Source: Clostridia bacterium (GTDB lineage: Bacteria; Bacillota; Clostridia; Oscillospirales; Acutalibacteraceae). Taken from it: 52,375 bases of DNA. The position numbers and the translations under genes are program-made. How positions within the stretch are numbered: position 1 is the stretch's first letter; each line of letters opens with the position of its first letter. Below the pieces are notes generated by a model that was not told where the DNA came from, did not search any database, and saw only the letters and a program-made list of their open reading frames with translations. This document shows positions 50,051 to 52,375 of this stretch, piece after piece. The DNA is taken from NCBI GenBank assembly GCA_024404095.1, contig JAKSQO010000018.1, forward strand, positions 1 to 52,375. The letters run 5' to 3'.

Positions 50051-51016
50051 ATGAAATTAGGCGTTTTCACCTGTCTTTTACAGAATCTTCCTCTTGAGGA
50101 AGCACTTAAATATTTCAAGTCACTCGGCATTGAAATGATTGAGCTCGGCTGCGGCGGTTTCCCCGGAAACGCACACTGCGACCCAGAAACTCTCCTTAAT
50201 GACGAAAAGGCTTTCAACGATTTCACAGCACTTATCAAAAAGTACGACATGGAAATCAGCGCACTCAGCTGTCACGGCAACCCTGTTCACCCGAACAAGG
50301 AAATGGCGGCTATGTATGACAAGACCATCCGTGATACAATTCTTCTTGCTGAGAAGCTCGGTCTTCATCAGATTAACACATTCTCGGGCTGTCCCGGTGA
50401 CTGTGAGGAGTCAAAGCACCCCAACTGGGTTGTTTGTCCGTGGCCTGATGATTTCAGCGAGGTTCTCAAATGGCAGTGGGAAGAGAAGCTTATCCCCTAC
50501 TGGAAAGACCTTGTCGCATTCGCAAAGGCTCACGGCGTAAACAAGATTGCGCTTGAGCTTCATCCCGGCTTCTGCGTTTACAACACAGAGAGCCTTCTCA
50601 AGCTCCGTGAGGCAGTCGGTCCCGAAATCGGTGCAAACTTTGACCCGAGCCATCTTATCTGGCAGGGAATGGATCCCGTTGCGTGTATCCGCAAGCTCGG
50701 TGACGCAATCTTCCACTTCCACGCTAAGGACACAAAGATGGACAAATACAACACCATGGTTAACGGCGTGCTTGACACAAAGCCTTACGGCGATGAAATC
50801 AACCGCTCATGGATTTTCAGAAGTGTCGGCTACGGCAATGACGAGCTTTACTGGAAGGACATCATCTCAAATCTTCGTATGGTCGGCTATGACTATGCAA
50901 TCAGCATTGAGCATGAGGACAGCCTTATGAGCCAGAACGAGGGTCTGACAAAGGCAGTAAACACACTTAAAAACGTACTTATAACAGAAGGAACCGCAGA
51001 AATGTGGTGGGCATAA
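50051..51016 (+). CDS. Sugar phosphate isomerase/epimerase (IolE/xylose isomerase-like)
   Basis: 321 residues, longer than its neighbour. The barrel metal ligands are visible: ELGCGGFPGN, LSCHGNPVHP, FSGCPGDCEE, LELHPGFCVYN, NFDPSHLIWQG and FHFHAKDTKM, ending SIEHEDSLMS. The length and motifs match the class annotated as sugar isomerases beside Gfo/Idh enzymes. AAAGGAG precedes the ATG, 16 bases after the previous stop. Confidence 0.92.
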   Translation: MKLGVFTCLLQNLPLEEALKYFKSLGIEMIELGCGGFPGNAHCDPETLLNDEKAFNDFTALIKKYDMEISALSCHGNPVHPNKEMAAMYDKTIRDTILLAEKLGLHQINTFSGCPGDCEESKHPNWVVCPWPDDFSEVLKWQWEEKLIPYWKDLVAFAKAHGVNKIALELHPGFCVYNTESLLKLREAVGPEIGANFDPSHLIWQGMDPVACIRKLGDAIFHFHAKDTKMDKYNTMVNGVLDTKPYGDEINRSWIFRSVGYGNDELYWKDIISNLRMVGYDYAISIEHEDSLMSQNEGLTKAVNTLKNVLITEGTAEMWWA

Positions 51017-51032
51017 ATCGAGGTAGTTAAAA

Positions 51033-52103
51033 ATGGTAAACGGTAAAATCGGCGGCGCCGTAATCGGATGCGGCGGTATGGGCAGTTGGCACGCTGAAAA
51101 AATGTCAACATACATGAGCGAGCGTATGGAACTCGTAGGTATCTGGGATATTGATCCCGAAAGACGTAAGGTAGCAGAAAGCAAGGGCTATCACGCATTT
51201 TCTTCACAGGAAGAGCTTCTTGCTGATGAAAGAATCGACTTTGTTGTTGTTGCAACACCTAACGATTTTCATCACGATATCGTTATCGCTGCTCTTGAAG
51301 CAGGCAAAAATGTAATGAGCGAAAAGCCTGTTACAATGACAAGCGCACTTCTTGACGATATGATTAAGGCAAGCGAGCGCACAGGCAAATTCTTCACAGT
51401 TCATCAGAACAGAAGATATGACCCTGACTATCTGACAGTAAAGAGAATCTATGACGAGAACATCCTCGGACCTATTTTTGACATTGAATCAAGAGTATGC
51501 GGTTCAAGAGGTATTCCCGGTGACTGGCGTCAGAAGAAGGCACAGGGCGGCGGAATGATTCTCGACTGGGGCATTCACATTCTTGACCAGGCTCTTATGC
51601 TTCTTGATGAAAAAGAGCTTGACTCAGTTTACACTCAGGTTGACCACATCACAAATGATGAGGTTGATGACGGCTTCAAGTGTGAAATTCGCTACAAGGA
51701 CGGCACACAGTATCATATCTACGTCGGCACAAGCAATTTCACCGACCTCCCCCGCTGGTATGTTCAGGGTATCAACGGCACGGCAATTATTCGTGACTGG
51801 GATATGAACGGTGAAATCGTAATGGTTACCGATTGGGAAAACAAGGACGCTGTTCCCGTACAGGCAGGCGTTGGTCTTACAAAGACAATGGCTCCGAGAA
51901 CTGACGACTCAATTGAAAGACACCCTCTGCCCTACGTTGAGAACAAGGGCTTCAGCGGTGAGCATACACTCTACAACAACATCTGCGATGTTATCCTCGG
52001 CAAGGCTGAGCCTATCGTAACACACGCTCAGCAGAGAAGACTTATCAGAGTTGTTGAGGCTATGTTTGAGTCAGCAGAAAAGAATATTGTTGTTAAGTTC
52101 TGA
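51033..52103 (+). CDS. Gfo/Idh/MocA-family oxidoreductase
   Basis: 356 residues. Rossmann motif AVIGCGGMGSWHAEKM, family MSEKPVTMTSALL with catalytic Lys, and MILDWGIHILDQALML with the expected histidine, unlike the enzyme at 45911. NAD(P)-dependent sugar or cyclitol dehydrogenase. GAGGTAG lies before the ATG. Third gene of the unit; a terminator follows at 52116. Confidence 0.94.
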   Translation: MVNGKIGGAVIGCGGMGSWHAEKMSTYMSERMELVGIWDIDPERRKVAESKGYHAFSSQEELLADERIDFVVVATPNDFHHDIVIAALEAGKNVMSEKPVTMTSALLDDMIKASERTGKFFTVHQNRRYDPDYLTVKRIYDENILGPIFDIESRVCGSRGIPGDWRQKKAQGGGMILDWGIHILDQALMLLDEKELDSVYTQVDHITNDEVDDGFKCEIRYKDGTQYHIYVGTSNFTDLPRWYVQGINGTAIIRDWDMNGEIVMVTDWENKDAVPVQAGVGLTKTMAPRTDDSIERHPLPYVENKGFSGEHTLYNNICDVILGKAEPIVTHAQQRRLIRVVEAMFESAEKNIVVKF

Positions 52104-52115
52104 TCTATCACTCAG

Positions 52116-52145
52116 CAGGCTGTCGAAAGGCAGCCTGCTTTTGTT
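52116..52145 (+). terminator. Terminator of the isomerase-dehydrogenase operon
   Basis: GCAGGCTG pairs with CAGCCTGC around eight bases, then TTTTGTT. Confidence 0.8.
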
Positions 52146-52157
52146 ATCTGAAAATAA

Positions 52158-52234
52158 ATATTTTGGTTCGGAATTTCAATATTTTAGTTCGGAAATTCAA
52201 TATTTTGGTTCGGAAATTCAATATTTCGGTTCGG
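52158..52234 (+). repeat. Four tandem 21-bp repeats
   Basis: Unit ATATTTTGGTTCGGAAATTCA starts at 52158, 52179, 52200 and 52221, with at most a few changes; the last copy is partial. 21 bases equals two helical turns, as in protein-binding site arrays. No gene overlaps it convincingly. Confidence 0.85.
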
Positions 52235-52290
52235 AGCATATGTCCGCAAGCCTTAGAGTATCAAGGGTTACAGCCGTTTCCAAAACCGTA

Positions 52291-52320
52291 ATAGATATCA
52301 ATAGATATCAATTGATATCA
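52291..52320 (+). repeat. Three tandem 10-bp repeats
   Basis: ATAGATATCA, ATAGATATCA, ATTGATATCA: consecutive copies, one helical turn each, about 55 bases from the 21-bp array. Confidence 0.75.
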
Positions 52321-52326
52321 AATCAA

Positions 52327-52350
52327 AACCGCCGGTTCAACCGGCGGTTT
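52327..52350 (-). terminator. Terminator of a minus-strand gene beyond the window
   Basis: AACCGCCGGTT pairs perfectly with AACCGGCGGTT; TTTTGATTT follows on minus. A second small stem CACCCC/GGGGT lies at 52352-52370. Confidence 0.7.
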
Positions 52351-52375
52351 GCACCACCCCTGTAAGGGGTTATTA

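Noticed and set aside
52158..52234. 21-bp repeats as a CRISPR array
   Set aside because: Copies are directly adjacent without spacers.

Overview
The window looks like a chromosomal segment of a gut-type Clostridia bacterium (Oscillospiraceae/Ruminococcaceae-like). Reasons: AGGAGG-type ribosome binding sites with some GTG and TTG starts, consensus TTGACA-N17-TATAAT promoters, T-box, SAM-I, TPP and lysine riboswitches, a GTP-type PEP carboxykinase, a DnaJ-motif NhaC transporter, an AbrB-type regulator and a Thr-rich lipoprotein. This placement is inference; no rRNA or tRNA is present.

Layout. 1-2737: end of an upstream gene, two XRE regulators (one with a desulfoferrodoxin-like domain), a membrane protein and a broken leucine-rich-repeat secreted protein. 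2780-9408 (minus): a six-gene aromatic amino acid operon (pheA-aroB-aroC-aroA-tyrA-aroF) behind a consensus promoter and a long leader with two terminator hairpins and a Phe/Tyr-rich leader ORF. 9473-12636 (plus): DUF1836 regulator, GH28-like enzyme, GNAT acetyltransferase and zinc-ribbon membrane protein. 12698-17467: a compact phage-derived lysis cassette (holin, XhlA-like, M23 endolysin, tail/M14 peptidase fusion, small coiled coil, HTH regulator) opposite an S24-type repressor; the cassette promoter carries a Gram-positive SOS box between -35 and -10. 17502-23643: small membrane protein, DUF1893, MIF-like tautomerase, large glycosidase-like protein, then T-box(Cys)-cysE-cysS. 23746-29731: PEP carboxykinase, a divergent XRE/membrane-protein pair with a palindromic operator, and an ion transporter behind an unassigned terminator-containing leader. 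29800-33392: small multidrug export protein, pyrophosphatase-like/NUDIX fusion, degenerate NodB-fold protein, AbrB regulator, and three tandem, independently transcribed paralogous small peptide genes. 33407-41301: purple-acid-phosphatase-like protein, Thr-rich lipoprotein, TPP riboswitch-thiT, large membrane protein, CPBP protease, tadA and a small membrane protein. 41325-45794: lysine riboswitch-NhaC-type transporter, metK behind a SAM-I riboswitch, and a metallophosphoesterase. 45911-52103: two units of Gfo/Idh/MocA dehydrogenases with sugar phosphate isomerase/epimerase-type TIM barrels, with a frameshifted GT14 gene between them. The right end holds tandem 21-bp and 10-bp repeats.

Most notable observations: (1) an SOS-box-controlled lysis cassette without any capsid, packaging or integration genes; (2) a triplicated family of 45-53 residue acidic amphipathic peptides, each with its own near-identical promoter and terminator, none longer than 53 codons; (3) a candidate ribosome-mediated Phe/Tyr attenuator for the aromatic operon with a specific 7-bp antiterminator pairing; (4) a riboswitch-like orphan leader before an ion-transporter-superfamily permease. 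Coordinates of starts were chosen from ribosome binding sites where the longest open frame looked wrong.
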